Shown here: positions 23,847-34,868 of the stretch, one piece after another | How the letters are laid out: each line of letters starts with the position of its first letter | Numbering within the stretch: the first letter of the stretch is position 1 | From: Globisporangium splendens | Lineage: Eukaryota > Oomycota > Peronosporomycetes > Pythiales > Pythiaceae | NCBI GenBank assembly: GCA_006386115.1 | Contig: VFIW01000059.1 | Location: forward strand, 186,001 to 250,000 | Direction of reading: 5' to 3' | Length of the DNA stretch: 64,000 bases | Program-made: the position numbers and the translations under genes | Notes under the pieces: model-generated | The model's input: only the letters and a program-made list of their open reading frames with translations | Told to the model about the DNA's origin: nothing | The model's database searches: none

Positions 23847-24161
23847 AGCGCATGTGCATGAAAGGAATCGCATCCAAACTTGCGCATTGGACGAGTTTCG
23901 CGGAAGAGCATCACAGGAAAAGAGCATCACTCTCCATTTCGCGTCTAATCCGATGTGTTAGATAATCCAACATAGAGACAATCGGGTTGATTTCTCACAT
24001 CATGTCAACAGAAAGGAGAAGCATGGACCGTCCCACAATACTAGCAGAAACAGAAAGAGACAGGAGCTCCGATAGAACGGCATTTAAAACGCTGGCAGAT
24101 AATTCCGAGTCTTCGTTACGAAGTGGTGTTTACTCATTGGCATCTACTTGCCCACTTGATA

Positions 24162-26028
24162 TCACCACCACCGAAGGAGACACGAATACATTGGAATTAT
24201 TAATTTCAATCCAACACTATAGAAGCCTTCAGTCAACCCCGTTCTTCGCCAAAGAACTCCACTGGCTTTCGCCAATGCCTGCTCGAGCAGCACGTTCTCT
24301 ACCAGATGGTGGATCGCCGTGATGTTACCTGCAGTCGCATTCAACACCAAGTCGGTCATAGCACCGACCACGGGGCTGTCGTCCTCCTCCGTTTCACCTG
24401 TAAGCATGGGGATTACGAAGTAACATGTCTAGATCAACGAAGAAATGCCTGAGATCGTTCTTGGACGCTTCACGACAATGTACCGTTTCTCCAAAAACTG
24501 CACGCCTGTCAAAGCCTCACCACAGAACTCGACTGGCTCATAGAATGCTCGCCAAATAATCACCACACGGTCCTTCTCAGTATACCGACGTAAAATTTCA
24601 CTTGCGCAGAAATGCACGCGAACCGCATGAGCGCGCATTCCAAGTTATAGTTTTCCACAATTGTGTCTTGAATAGTTTGGATGTTCTGCACAAACACAAA
24701 TCGCATGCGTGAATCTTTGGTGTAAGCGGACAGAGAGGTCAACAACACCGGGTTACCTTTGGAGTTGAGTGGTAGTTATAACGGTATGGCGCGTGGTCCT
24801 TGGTATTCACGAAATGGTTCCACACCGCCGCGGCAGTCGTGTGGACTTCAAACAGCAGTAACTTGCTGGCAAGCACTTCTCGGCAAATGCCCTGATCGGC
24901 GTGCATCTTGGCATCCATGCGCGGTACCTCACTACAGGCGCTAAACACGGCGTCGATCTTGTCGTACGCCACGTCGAATCCCGCGAGCAAGTCTTCACAG
25001 ATCTGATTGTCAGTGCGGTCGGGAGTCGGTGGATACAGGTAGCTCGGTCCCTTGCCTCCGCGGGAGTATTTGTTGAACCTCTGCACACACAGCAAATACA
25101 AAGCTACATTGTGAGTTCTCTCGACACAAGCACAGATAGGAAGGCGTACCCGAGTCGCGGTGCTCTTGTGCAAAAGCTTTTGCAGGTTCTTGGCGACCTT
25201 GAGCTGCTTTACGAGCCCGAGCTTGATGCGAATATTCCCGCGCTCGGAGCGCACACGCTCATCGCTCTGCCGACGTGCGATCTCTTTTCACACGGAAGCA
25301 ATGGGGTGGCTGCGTATTTACATGGACGCATTCGGGATCCTAAACTGCAGTGCCTGGCTCGCTGCACGAATCGGCGGCGGCGGCGACGTCCGGGGACTCG
25401 CGACTCGTAGCTTTTTGTTCTTGTTGAGATCATCCAGCTGGGTTTCGAGTTCTGAGACGTTCTTGTGCAAGTAAATGAGCTCTTGCTTGTGCTCGTTGCG
25501 CGACTTATTGGGACTCCACCGCGGCAGTTTCTTTCAGGGACATGCGCCGCATTCTTGTGAATAATCACTTCTGTGGCATTCTTCGTGCGAATGCCGGTTA
25601 AATCATGTGTTTCGTCGTGCAAAATGCACGAAGAAGATTTCCACTATATGCTACCATTTAATTCGTATTTCTGCGCTGTAGTAGATACGATTGTCACGGA
25701 CGGGAACGGAAGCGGCAGAGATGACCCATTGGTATTACTATTTGCGAACTGGGTCGTCGGCTCAATTTGATCGAACAGGTCGCTGTCGGTCGCCATCAGC
25801 TCTTCCAGAGGAAACCAGAGCTCGCGCTCATACCAACCATATCCATGTGGCCAAATCGCACTGTTAGCTTTTTTGATCCGAAAACGCGGGCGGTGTTAAA
25901 TAGTGAAACTCGATGTCGTTATCGAAATCGTCGTTGTCCGAGACCATCGTTGACTGGTACTCGTCTACAAACGAGATCGTAGCAGCGAGCGTCGCACGAC
26001 GTTCCTCGTCCTCCATCAGCAACGTCAT
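24162..26028 (-). pseudogene. Decayed mirror copy of gene B (gene B')
   Basis: From the ATG at 26028 (MTLLMEDEERRATLAATISF) the frame is lost after about 55 codons. Recognisable pieces follow in order: PLEELMATDSDLFDQIE; SPNKSRNEHKQELIYL; SERGNIRIKLGLVKQLKVAK; an intron position at STATR; NQICEDLLAGFDVAYDKID; LLLFEVHTTAAAVWNHF; a second intron position; QDTIVENYNLE followed by a frameshift; EILRRYTEKDRVVIIWRAFY; and a stop before TCYFVIPML. At least three frameshifts and two internal stops are visible. Both intron positions are retained, unlike A and A'. Confidence 0.88.
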
Positions 26029-26170
26029 CGTGTCGTCTCCAAGTGAGAACGAGAGCGAATGCGTGAGTCACCGCACTCTTCCAATCGTGGGAATGGGATG
26101 GTTCAGTTCCGCTGTCGCGACGTTCCAAATGACGGGCAATGCGCAGCAAGAACGGCAACAGTGGACCAGC

Positions 26171-26219
26171 CATCACTCTCGTCCACGCCATGAGTCATTC
26201 CATGCGATTACGCTGCGAA
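26171..26219 (-). promoter_or_regulatory. Family promoter block upstream of B'
   Basis: Read on the minus strand, TCGCAGCGTAATCGCATGG starts at 26219 and GAGAGTGATGG ends near 26171, the same order and spacing as upstream of gene B. The block has survived although the gene is broken. Confidence 0.55.
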
Positions 26220-26934
26220 GGGATCGATCGACCTTTCTTTGTGAAAGCATGTCGACAGGACTCGACTGTCAGTCCAAGTGACTTCTGAGGACCCGCCCCA
26301 CATTCCTCCGCTTGAGACGAGGTATGGTTGAGGCTTGTTGTTGTGCGAACTGATTGGATCGCATCGCATACGCTAGAGCTCGGTTCGTGAGTACGAAATG
26401 CTAATGCTGGGATTGATTTCGGGGATGTCTGGCGCTTCGAGGATGCAGTCACAGCAATGCAGCGGCAAATGTCCGGGCTCATTCTTTTGCGGCTACATTG
26501 ATTTCTTCGGAATGCCGTGAAAAGCGACTTTTTCTGATCCATCACAGCGGAGAAGATGTGTTGTCAACCATCGTCTTGTCCAGCGTCGTGTCGGATGGTG
26601 TTCCGTCTGGAACAGCGGCAACACGTTTGCAGGGACATCGTCGAGTTTCGTCTGGTCATGCATCGGATAGTATAATTGGAGTTGTTAGAAAGGAATCGGG
26701 GCTGCGATTGACTACAGAGACGTGCTCAGTAATTTGTGCTCCTTTGCTTTAGCTGGCAAGTGACAATTCCTTATCACCGTTTACTTGCACACAAACTTAT
26801 CCAAAAGGGCTACCGCCCACTATCATTATGGAGTCACCACCAAATTCAACGCAATTTGCTTAAACACACTTCATTCTTCCTTCAAAAGATGCACGTGGAC
26901 GTCCACCATAAGACTCTCGGAAGAGTGCTTTTCT
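26220..26934. other. Intergenic between B' promoter and the end of A'
   Basis: No gene or repeat recognised. It corresponds by mirror position to 13883-14773, but obvious similarity is limited. Confidence 0.45.
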
Positions 26935-28563
26935 TCACACATTTACCTCTTCAAAGTGCTCGCCAGTTTTCGTCAATGCCTGCTGGAGCAGCACGTTCTC
27001 CACCATCTGGTGGCTCTCCGTGATGTTCCCTGCGGTAGCACTCAGCACAAAGTCGGTCACGGCACCAACCATGGGATGGTCTTCGTCCGTAATATCGCCC
27101 GCGAGTACTGGCTTGGCGATATAGCACGTCTGGAAGAGCGACATATTGCCCGAGATCGTCGTTGGCTTCTTCACGACAATGTACCCTTTTTCCAAGAACT
27201 GTACGCTTGTCATTGGCTCACCAGAAAACTCCAAGGGTGCGTAGAACGCGCGCCAGACGACGACAACGCGATCCTTCTCGACATACCGACGCAGAACCTG
27301 CTTGACGTGGAAGTGCGCGCTCGTGTGGTTCACATGCATCTCCAACTTGTAGTTTTCCACAATCGTATCTTCCGTGGTGTTGATGTTCCTTGGCTTCGTG
27401 TGGTAGTAGTAACGGTATGGCATACGCTGTCTCGTGAACACGAAATGATTCCACACCGCTGCACCCGTCGTGTGGACATCGAACGGTAGCAACTTGTTGG
27501 CGAACACCTCCAGGAACATGCCATGGACGGCGTCGGTACGAATCTTGGCGTCCATACGCGGTGTCTCGCTGCGCGCAAGACCGTTGTCGGCAAACACGGC
27601 GTCGATTTCGTCGTACGCACTGTCGACTCCAGTAAGAAGGTCTTCGAAGATCTGGTTCTCCGTGCGGTCGCTTGGTGGTGGGTGCAAGTGGCGCAAGCCC
27701 TTCGCGCCGTGAATGCACTTCTCAATTTCGCGAGTCGCCGTGCTCTTGTTCAAGAACTTCTGAAGACTCTTGGCGATCTTGATCTGGTTCTCCAGCACCA
27801 ACTTCAAGCGAATGTTTTCGCGCTCGGAGCGCACACGCTCGTCGCTTTGTCGACCGGCTATCTCTTTCCACACAGAAGCCACTGCAGGGTTGCTCGTTTG
27901 CACGGTCGCGATCGGGATCGTGAAACGCAAAGCCTGACTCGGGCGATCAGCTGGATGGATCTGGTACGGCGCCGACGACGTCCTAAAGCTCGCGATCCGC
28001 GGCTTCTTGTTCTTCTTCACATCGCGTAATTGGGACTCGAGCTCCGAGACCTTTTTGCGCAAGTAGATGAGCTCTTGCTTGCGCTCATTTCGCGCCTTGT
28101 TGGCGTCCCATCGAACTGGTTTCTTGTCTGCAGCTTTCTTCTTCGTCAAAAGCGCATTGGTACTTGTGCGCACTGTGCGCTGGAGAGGGAGCTGCTTTGG
28201 TACTAGAGGTGGCAACACCAGCGACGACGACGAAGACGATGATGCATCCGACTCGGTATCAACAGATCGGATCGTCAACGTGAGCTGCTCGAACAGGTCA
28301 TCATCCGACGCCGTGATTTCTTCCAGCGGCAGCAAGAGCTCAGGCTCGTCGCTATTGCTATGCTCGCGAGGTTCTTCGTCGATCACATCAATCTGATACC
28401 GGCTCGAAGAATACGCAGCAGGGGCGTGTGCGCGTGTCGACGTGTACTGGAGCTCCTCATTATCGAAATCGTCGGTGTCCGAGGCCGCGGACGACTGATA
28501 CTCGTCCACAAAGGAGATCGTGGCAGCGAACGTCGCGCTCTCGTCGTCCGTCAACTGCGTCAT
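26935..28563 (-). CDS. Intronless M96-type protein (gene A')
   Basis: Single open frame of 542 aa from the ATG at 28563 (MTQLTDDESATFAATISFV). It has the same domain order as gene A and the same precise absence of both introns (STATREIEKC and KPRNINTTED). The central part, from the Ser run through exon-2-derived sequence, differs from A at only a few residues. The N-terminal 50 residues (an insertion around HAPAAYSSSRYQ) and the last 15 (QALTKTGEHFEEVNV) differ more, giving a mosaic pattern. The frame is intact and it keeps the upstream block, so it is probably functional. Confidence 0.9.
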   Translation of the reverse strand: MTQLTDDESATFAATISFVDEYQSSAASDTDDFDNEELQYTSTRAHAPAAYSSSRYQIDVIDEEPREHSNSDEPELLLPLEEITASDDDLFEQLTLTIRSVDTESDASSSSSSSLVLPPLVPKQLPLQRTVRTSTNALLTKKKAADKKPVRWDANKARNERKQELIYLRKKVSELESQLRDVKKNKKPRIASFRTSSAPYQIHPADRPSQALRFTIPIATVQTSNPAVASVWKEIAGRQSDERVRSERENIRLKLVLENQIKIAKSLQKFLNKSTATREIEKCIHGAKGLRHLHPPPSDRTENQIFEDLLTGVDSAYDEIDAVFADNGLARSETPRMDAKIRTDAVHGMFLEVFANKLLPFDVHTTGAAVWNHFVFTRQRMPYRYYYHTKPRNINTTEDTIVENYKLEMHVNHTSAHFHVKQVLRRYVEKDRVVVVWRAFYAPLEFSGEPMTSVQFLEKGYIVVKKPTTISGNMSLFQTCYIAKPVLAGDITDEDHPMVGAVTDFVLSATAGNITESHQMVENVLLQQALTKTGEHFEEVNV

Positions 28564-28687
28564 CTTGAGCAGTCGCTTGGGTTTTTGTGAATGAGAGAAG
28601 TGGTCGCAGTTCTTCCAATCGTGCGAATTGGATGCAGGAGGTGAGGTTGGGTCAGGGTCCGCCTTGAGATGCGCAACCAGTCAAACG

Positions 28688-28746
28688 ACCATCACTCTGA
28701 GGTCGAAAGTCCATCCCTCAGTCAATCAACGCGATTACGATGCGAC
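28688..28746 (-). promoter_or_regulatory. Family promoter block upstream of A'
   Basis: Minus-strand GTCGCATCGTAATCGCGTTG starts at 28746 and AGAGTGATGGT ends at 28688. The block starts 183 bp before the ATG, against 179 bp for gene A. Confidence 0.6.
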
Positions 28747-29855
28747 AGGCTCCGAATCAGGAGATGTTGTCTCGTTCCTATCCCGCATGTTCAGCAGATC
28801 GGGAAACCTGTCAGAAGTTATATCCTGAACAAACCAATGACCTTCCAACGAGAAGCAAGCATTTTTGAGCGTGGACAACGATTTGTGGACGTGGCTATGG
28901 TTTTTCTGGTTATAAGGTGAGGCTTTATTTAGTGCCAGCAACTGATCTGCAATGCACATGGCAAGATTTTCGAGAGTTTAAACGAATGAGAGCATTTCTG
29001 TGCTCAATTTAATCCAATCCGTACATGGAATTATCAGGGTTGTTCAGTGACCTCTAATTGTTGGGGCAATGATTCTCTCAGACTGGCACTCTGCCTGGAT
29101 CGATGCCTACGGCACGTGCGCTTCGTACGCGACCGCGCGGCTGCCGCAAAACATTGCATAAAGTGAGCACAGGGTCATTGATGCTCACTTAAAGAGGATT
29201 GGTCGTGTACCGTTGCATGCCGCGGTGTAGACGCACACAAGCAGCATGAAGGCGCATATCCGCTGCTCAAGTCAATCAGTCGACTAAATATTTGATTTGA
29301 AGCCTTCGATTACTGTACTGGGTTTGCGCCAAGGTCAAGGTCGTGTTCGATGGCGAGGTAATATGCATTATCCCAGGAGACAATGCGCATTACCCAAACG
29401 AACACGACTCCATGGCAATGTGTGTAATCTGTCGATAATATACATTATGCCAGACTGGCAATTTGCTGTTCTGAGATAAAGCAACTTAACTTAAATGTGC
29501 ACGAACAGCTTCAGCATGTTTTTAACGTAGCATGCCTCACTGTCGAACACGGCTCAATACCACAGCGAGAATGGCCGTCACTCATCGAAATAAACCCACA
29601 AAAATGATCCAAATCCAGTTTTCTTTGGAGATAAAATAAACACGAGAAAAAAGCCAAGTCGGTTATTTTTTCACCAGCTGCCCGCCTTGCATTGAGTGCC
29701 AGTCTGGCGCATTGAGTTCTCGCCGCCGCTTGTGCTCCCAGCGCGCGCGTCTCCTCTGTGTGGACGTGTGACCAGAGCCCTTGACAAACGCACGCGCGGT
29801 CTCCATCTACTCCCCGCTTCTTGAACTGCTCAGTCTGGCGGTCCTAGATGCCGCG
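28747..29855. other. Intergenic with a LINE-tail-like string and a foldback
   Basis: TTATAAGGTGAGGCTTTATTT at about 28909-28929 resembles the reverse complement of the 3' tail shared by the two LINE copies. A foldback with arms of about 33 bp lies at 29340-29408. The rest shows no gene; it is the upstream region of gene D'. Confidence 0.5.
29340..29408. repeat. Foldback (imperfect hairpin)
   Basis: Perfect outer arms GTCGTGTTCG (29340-29349) and CGAACACGAC (29399-29408), with a second inner pairing between GGTAATATGCATTAT and its imperfect complement (12 of 15). About 450 bp upstream of gene D'. It could be a small transposon relic. Confidence 0.6.
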
Positions 29856-31615
29856 ATGGAGCTTGAATTGGACGATGCGCTCCTAACCGTGCTCACGGAC
29901 ATCGACGTATACCTTCAAACGAACGACTACGACCGCATACAGGATGCTGCGGCAGATAGTGCTGCAACACTCCCAAAGTCCACGCCGCTCTCACGTTTCC
30001 TCGAGGAAGGCGGCGAGGACGGCGGTGAGAACGAGAACCTGCCTCCACTCGAAGAGCTGCTCGTCAACGGTGACATGGTGGAGTTGCTGTCTGTACCAGC
30101 AACGACACCACAGATCACGGCAACAGAACTACCACCTCTGTCTCTATCAGCGCAGCACGCAAATTTCCACTCTATGCAGGTAGCAGCAGTCCCGCGCAAG
30201 AGAACGAAAGCGAGCAATACTACAGGAAAAAGGATGATCACGTGGGACCCGAACAAGGCGCGCAAGGAGCGCATGGCCGAGCTCATCAACTTGCGCAAAA
30301 TGGCCACCGAGCTGGAAACCCAAGTGACCGAACTCAAGGCGAATAAGCAAATTCAGACTGGGAATAGTGCCTCACAAAGTCCACGTGTCAGTGGAAATGG
30401 CAGTTTACTTACAAAATCATTATATTCACAGCAGCAAAGCACCATACACACTCAGCAGCTCAAGTTCACGATTCCGGTCCACGTCACAAGCTCGTCTCCC
30501 GAGATGTACGCGTGGCAGAAAATCGCGAAGCGCCAGTCAGTCGTGCGCGCCAAGTCCGAGCGCGAGAACATTCGCTTGAAGTTCATGCTCGAGAACCAAT
30601 TGAAGATCGCACTAAATCTCGAGAAACGCTTCAAGCGCGCTGTAGCCATCGCGGTACGTAGCGCTCTCATTATCTTTGTTTACTTTTTGACAAAGTTGGG
30701 AGAGAGACTCACAATGTGTATATTTTTATATGACAATAGGAACTCGAAACATGCAGGAGTCAAGGTTGCAATGATGACGTGAATACCGTCGGAAATTTCC
30801 ATGCATGTGGAGTGAAAGCCCGCACGACGACCGACATTTTCAAAGATCTGCTCGCAGGTGTCGAGCAATGCTATGCTGAAGTGGACTCGGTACTTGCGTC
30901 AAGCGGCCTCGCGTGCTCGGTGCTCACGAGCATGGTGGCCAAGATGCGCCCCGACTGCGATCGGCGCTTGTTTCTGGAGGTTTGCTCGACAAAGGCGCTG
31001 CCATTTGACATGCACGCCACAGCGTCAGCTGTCTGGAATCATTACGTGCACGCGAAAGAACGCATTCCGTTCCGCCATTACTCCTACAATACCCCCAAGG
31101 TAGGTTTCTGCCTTCTGTCTAAGGTTTGCTTTTGTTATGCCAGGACTTGTCTTGACAGTTTTCGCTTTGTAATATAGAGTACGGATCCTGCAGAGGACAC
31201 AATCGTGGAAAGTTTCAACTTGGGCGTCGAGATTAACAGGAAGTTGGCCAAATTTTGCATCAAGCAGATCACGCGACGATACGTTGAAGCCACGCGCGTT
31301 GTGATCGTATGGTGCGCGACATTTGCGCCGATCGAGTTTCTCTGCGAGTCGCTCTCGGGCGTGCGCTTCCTCGAGAAAGGATACGTGGTTATCACGCACC
31401 CGAGTCTGCGTCCCGACGGTCTCACGCTCCTGCAAACATGCTACATCGTGAAGCCTTTGTCAGCAGGTGATGGTCTCGACAACGACAACCCGCACTTGGC
31501 AGCGATCACGGAGTTTTTGCTGAGCTCCAAGGAGCTCAACATCTCTGTGAGCGACCAGATGATCGAGAATGAACTCCTGCAGCAGGCACTGAGCAGCAAC
31601 GCGGATGCCATCTGA
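29856..31615 (+). CDS. M96-type bZIP-like/START-like protein (gene D')
   Basis: Model join(29856..30653, 30740..31099, 31178..31615), 531 aa, phase-0 introns of 86 and 78 nt. Start MELELDDALLTVLTDIDVYL. The basic-zipper-like block is DPNKARKERMAELINLRKMA, in which the usual R/K pattern is altered. The second coiled coil is ERENIRLKFMLENQLKIAL, with Lys/Ser changes relative to the family. Exon 2 has KDLLAGVEQCYAEVDSVL and LPFDMHATASAVWNHY; exon 3 has DPAEDTIVESFN and ends DQMIENELLQQALSSN. Sister of gene D but outside the mirror arms and on the opposite strand. Confidence 0.88.
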
Positions 31616-32357
31616 AGAGAAGAGCAAAAGGAAAAGCGCAAGAGCTGAAAAGCACGCTGTTGTGCGAAGGGTACGAATGGATGGTGGTGAGGCTCCTGTG
31701 ACTAATAAAAAGATGGACCGAGAGAAGGAGCTTTTGTCTACTGATGTCATGATCAGCAGTCACAACAACATGGCGGTCTCAGAGCGAAAATTGTGCAATA
31801 CAGACTGTACGCTGATGAGGGACATCGCACTGCACAAATTTGTGATTCTAATGTGTGCTCGTCGTGAAGCTTTTAAAAAGCATTTGGTGTTTCGCACTAT
31901 TGAACACACGCAGCTCAGAAAGAGAGCATCTCGTCACCATGGCGCGAGCCACAATGTGCGCGTCAACCAATGACTGGAAGTATCAGATAAAACGCACCAA
32001 AAAACCTCTCTATAATATGTACATCAGGTGGAGAACTGAAAACCTGCTTCTAACTACTGGAAACCTCTCTAACAGCAGCTGACACCGTACGCACAAATCG
32101 TTCTCGCATACCGCAACCCGCGCACTCCATTTTTACTGTACATCTCCATGGCGCAGAAAGCACGACAAAGACTTTTCTAGCACCATATTAATTATTGAAG
32201 TATGCTTTTGCATGATGCTGCATTGAATAAGACAAATAGAAATAGCCATTCTACACAATAACATTAATTGTCACACTCTTTTAAGTCCACCGTTATCGTG
32301 GTGGTGGTGATCAACACCAGCGGAGAAGGCGCGCATTTGACAATCCCCCTGGTTCTT
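31616..32357. other. Intergenic, no gene recognised
   Basis: AT-richer DNA between D' and copy F. Short frames show no similarity to the family or to transposons. Confidence 0.5.
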
Positions 32358-34133
32358 ATGGCGTTCGCGCTCGAAGACAGCGACGTGTACGACGCCGAGC
32401 AGCACGCGGCGGCGCTGGCGGCCGCACTCACCTTCGTGGACCAGTTCTCGTCCTCATCTACGTCCTTCTCTCCAGGGCCGCAGCTGGCGGTGTCGCCGTT
32501 CCCGTCGGACTCGGAGCTGCTCGGTGGCTTGACACCTAATCTGCTGCTCCACGACGAGCTCCAGGGCTTCAGCACCGACGACGACGAGCTGGAGCTGTTG
32601 GCGCTTAATGCGCTCTCCCAAGGCGACGACGGCGGTGCTAGTAATGAGGCGCAGGTTGCTGTTGTGGAGCAGATAGAGACCGTGAAGCCGACGTCGTCTC
32701 GGCGGAAAAGACAGCAGACGCAGAAACTGCAGCAGCAGCCAAAGGTGCCTACGACCACAGAGCTCATTAAGAGAGCAAATAGCACAGCCAATGTCCCGAA
32801 AAAGCCGCTCAAGTACAATCCGAACAAGGCCCGCGACGAGCGCAAGGAGGAGCTGATCCATCTGCGCAAGCGCGTGGCCGAGCTCGAGACCCAGCTACAC
32901 GTGCTCCAGGAGAAGCGGCCGCGCATCACGGCATGCGCAGTGAATTCACCGAGTACCATGTCAGGTGACAATGCAAATCAAAGACCCGAGCAGCAGCTCG
33001 TGATCGCGGGTGTGTGGCAGGATATGGCGAATCGTCAGTGCGAGGAGCGCATCAAGTCGGAGCGCGAGAACTTGCGGCTCAAGCTCGTGCTTGAGAACCA
33101 GATCAAGATCGCGAAAAGCCTGGAGAGGCTGCTCAAAAAGAAAATGTCTACCAAGGTATGCCGGCTATTCATTTTCTTAATATTGCTCCTTGGTAGATGC
33201 TATCTTGTCTAATGATGTACTCACGAACCAATTACTTTGTCTTGCCATTGCTTTTGTACCAGGACGTCGGTCATTGCCCGCAATGCAGTGAACTGCATCT
33301 CCTGTACCCACCGACGAAAGATCGTACAGACGAAGAGATCTACGCGCATCTCGCTGCAGGCGTCGAGCAGTCGTACCTAGAAGTCGACTCGCTCTTTGAA
33401 GCGAATGGTCTCGCGCACATTGAGACTCCGTACAGCGATGCGCAGATGCGCAACGACAGCTGCAAAGGTGTCTACTTGGAGATCTGCGCCAACAAAGTGC
33501 TGCCGTTCGAGCTCCACTCGACTGGCGCTGCGGCCTGGCGTCATTTCAGCTTTGCGATCCAGAACACGCCATACCGGTACTACTCGTTCGATGCTCCCAA
33601 GGTACTTCGCTGCATTCTGCCTTCAACCTGCATGTTATTGTCACCGCGTGCTGACAAAGTTGACTTTATTTGTACAGAGTGCCGAGACAACGGACGATAC
33701 AATTGTCGAGAACTTTAGCCTGGGGCTGCATGCCAACAGCACGAGCGCGCATTTCCGCGTCAAGCAGATCCTGCGGCGGTACGTGGAAGAGGACCGCATC
33801 GTGATCGTGTGGCGGTCATTTGTGGAGCCTGTCGAGTTCTCGGACGAGCCGTTGACGGGGCTGCGGTTCCGCGAGAAAGGGTACATCGTGATCAAGCGGC
33901 CCAAGGCCATCGCGGGGGACTACACGCTCATCCAGCACTGCTACATCTTCACACCAAACTTCAATACTGGCGATGTGCACGGCACCAGTGGGAGCAATGG
34001 GGGTACTGGCGGCAGTGAGCACCCCAAGGTTGGCGCCGTGACGGACTTTGTGCTGAGCGCGACAGCAGCCAACATCGCAGCGAGTCACCAGATGATCGAA
34101 AACGTGCTACTGGCCCAAACATTGAAGAAATAG
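32358..34133 (+). CDS. M96-type bZIP-like/START-like protein (copy F)
   Basis: Model join(32358..33155, 33263..33601, 33678..34133), 530 aa, phase-0 introns of 107 and 76 nt. Start MAFALEDSDVYDAEQHAAAL. The basic-zipper-like block is YNPNKARDERKEELIHLRKR; the second coiled coil is ERENLRLKLVLENQIKIAK. Exon 2 opens DVGHCPQC and has AHLAAGVEQSYLEVDSLF and LPFELHSTGAAAWRHF. Exon 3 has TDDTIVENFSLGLHANSTSA and ends HQMIENVLLAQTLKK, with a Gly/Ser/Thr-rich insert (GSNGGTGG) before HPKVGAVTDFVL. First of three tandem plus-strand copies with the YNPNKARDER subtype (F, G, H). Confidence 0.9.
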
Positions 34134-34868
34134 AGCGTGACGATGAAATTTGGTGGCGAAAAAGAGAGAGCGAGGGGAATGAGGTGAACGATATGCTCGA
34201 TGCTGAGGCAGAAGGAGGTGGAAGACTTGATGAATGGTTGGTTCCTGACGACTCGACTTTCTATATGAGCGGATTTGCATCGGAGAGCTCCCTTTTTGAG
34301 AAAGAGCGTGCACATGGAGAGAAGGAGACAGACGATGCGAGTTTTTATTTTGTGGTTTTGGAGAAAATGAACATGGAGTTTGTGATTTTGTGAACCGAGT
34401 TTGATCGCGTAGGCATTTTGATGGACCAGATTGGTCCCACAACAGCGCACACGTGACGCGCACACCGTGTTCCACTGTAGTCAAGTGAAGCAATCAACCA
34501 CATGAAAGAAAGACCCAATCACCCACAGTACCGTATTTATCATTGGTAGTGCCACATCCATCAACATCAAATATTACAGTTTTCTTTATTCCTTGTATTG
34601 TCAAGTTCAATAACAGCATGACCAAATACCAATTATGTAGAGGCATCGTTAATATACGGAACGTGCACCAGCGGATTGGTCATGCAGAAATGGGTTTAAC
34701 CCATTTTGTGCGCGCAATCGCCCGCGCCATCAGCTGAAAAGAAAAGGAGCAGCAGAACGGCCAAAGGCGAGCGGTGGGCTCGTCCTCGTGTGTGTGTGTG
34801 TGTCTCCCTCTCTCTCTGCGCATCCAGCGTCTGTAGACGACGTCTGCGCGTGTGCCAGCTCCGTGGGC
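34134..34868. other. Intergenic with a short microsatellite
   Basis: A TG/TC simple-sequence run lies at about 34789-34818 in the 5' leader of copy G. Otherwise nothing recognised. Confidence 0.5.

Larger units (their letters stand above)
22100..28746. repeat. Right arm of large inverted duplication (C'-B'-A')
   Basis: Reverse-oriented counterpart of 12111-18750. The inner 1747 bp are identical. B' retains the exon order but is broken. A' is intact and very similar to A over the middle of the protein. Confidence 0.88.

Noticed and set aside
29297..29479. Possible CRISPR-like or tandem repeats around the foldback
   Set aside because: Only one inverted pair, no regularly spaced direct repeats, and a eukaryotic context.
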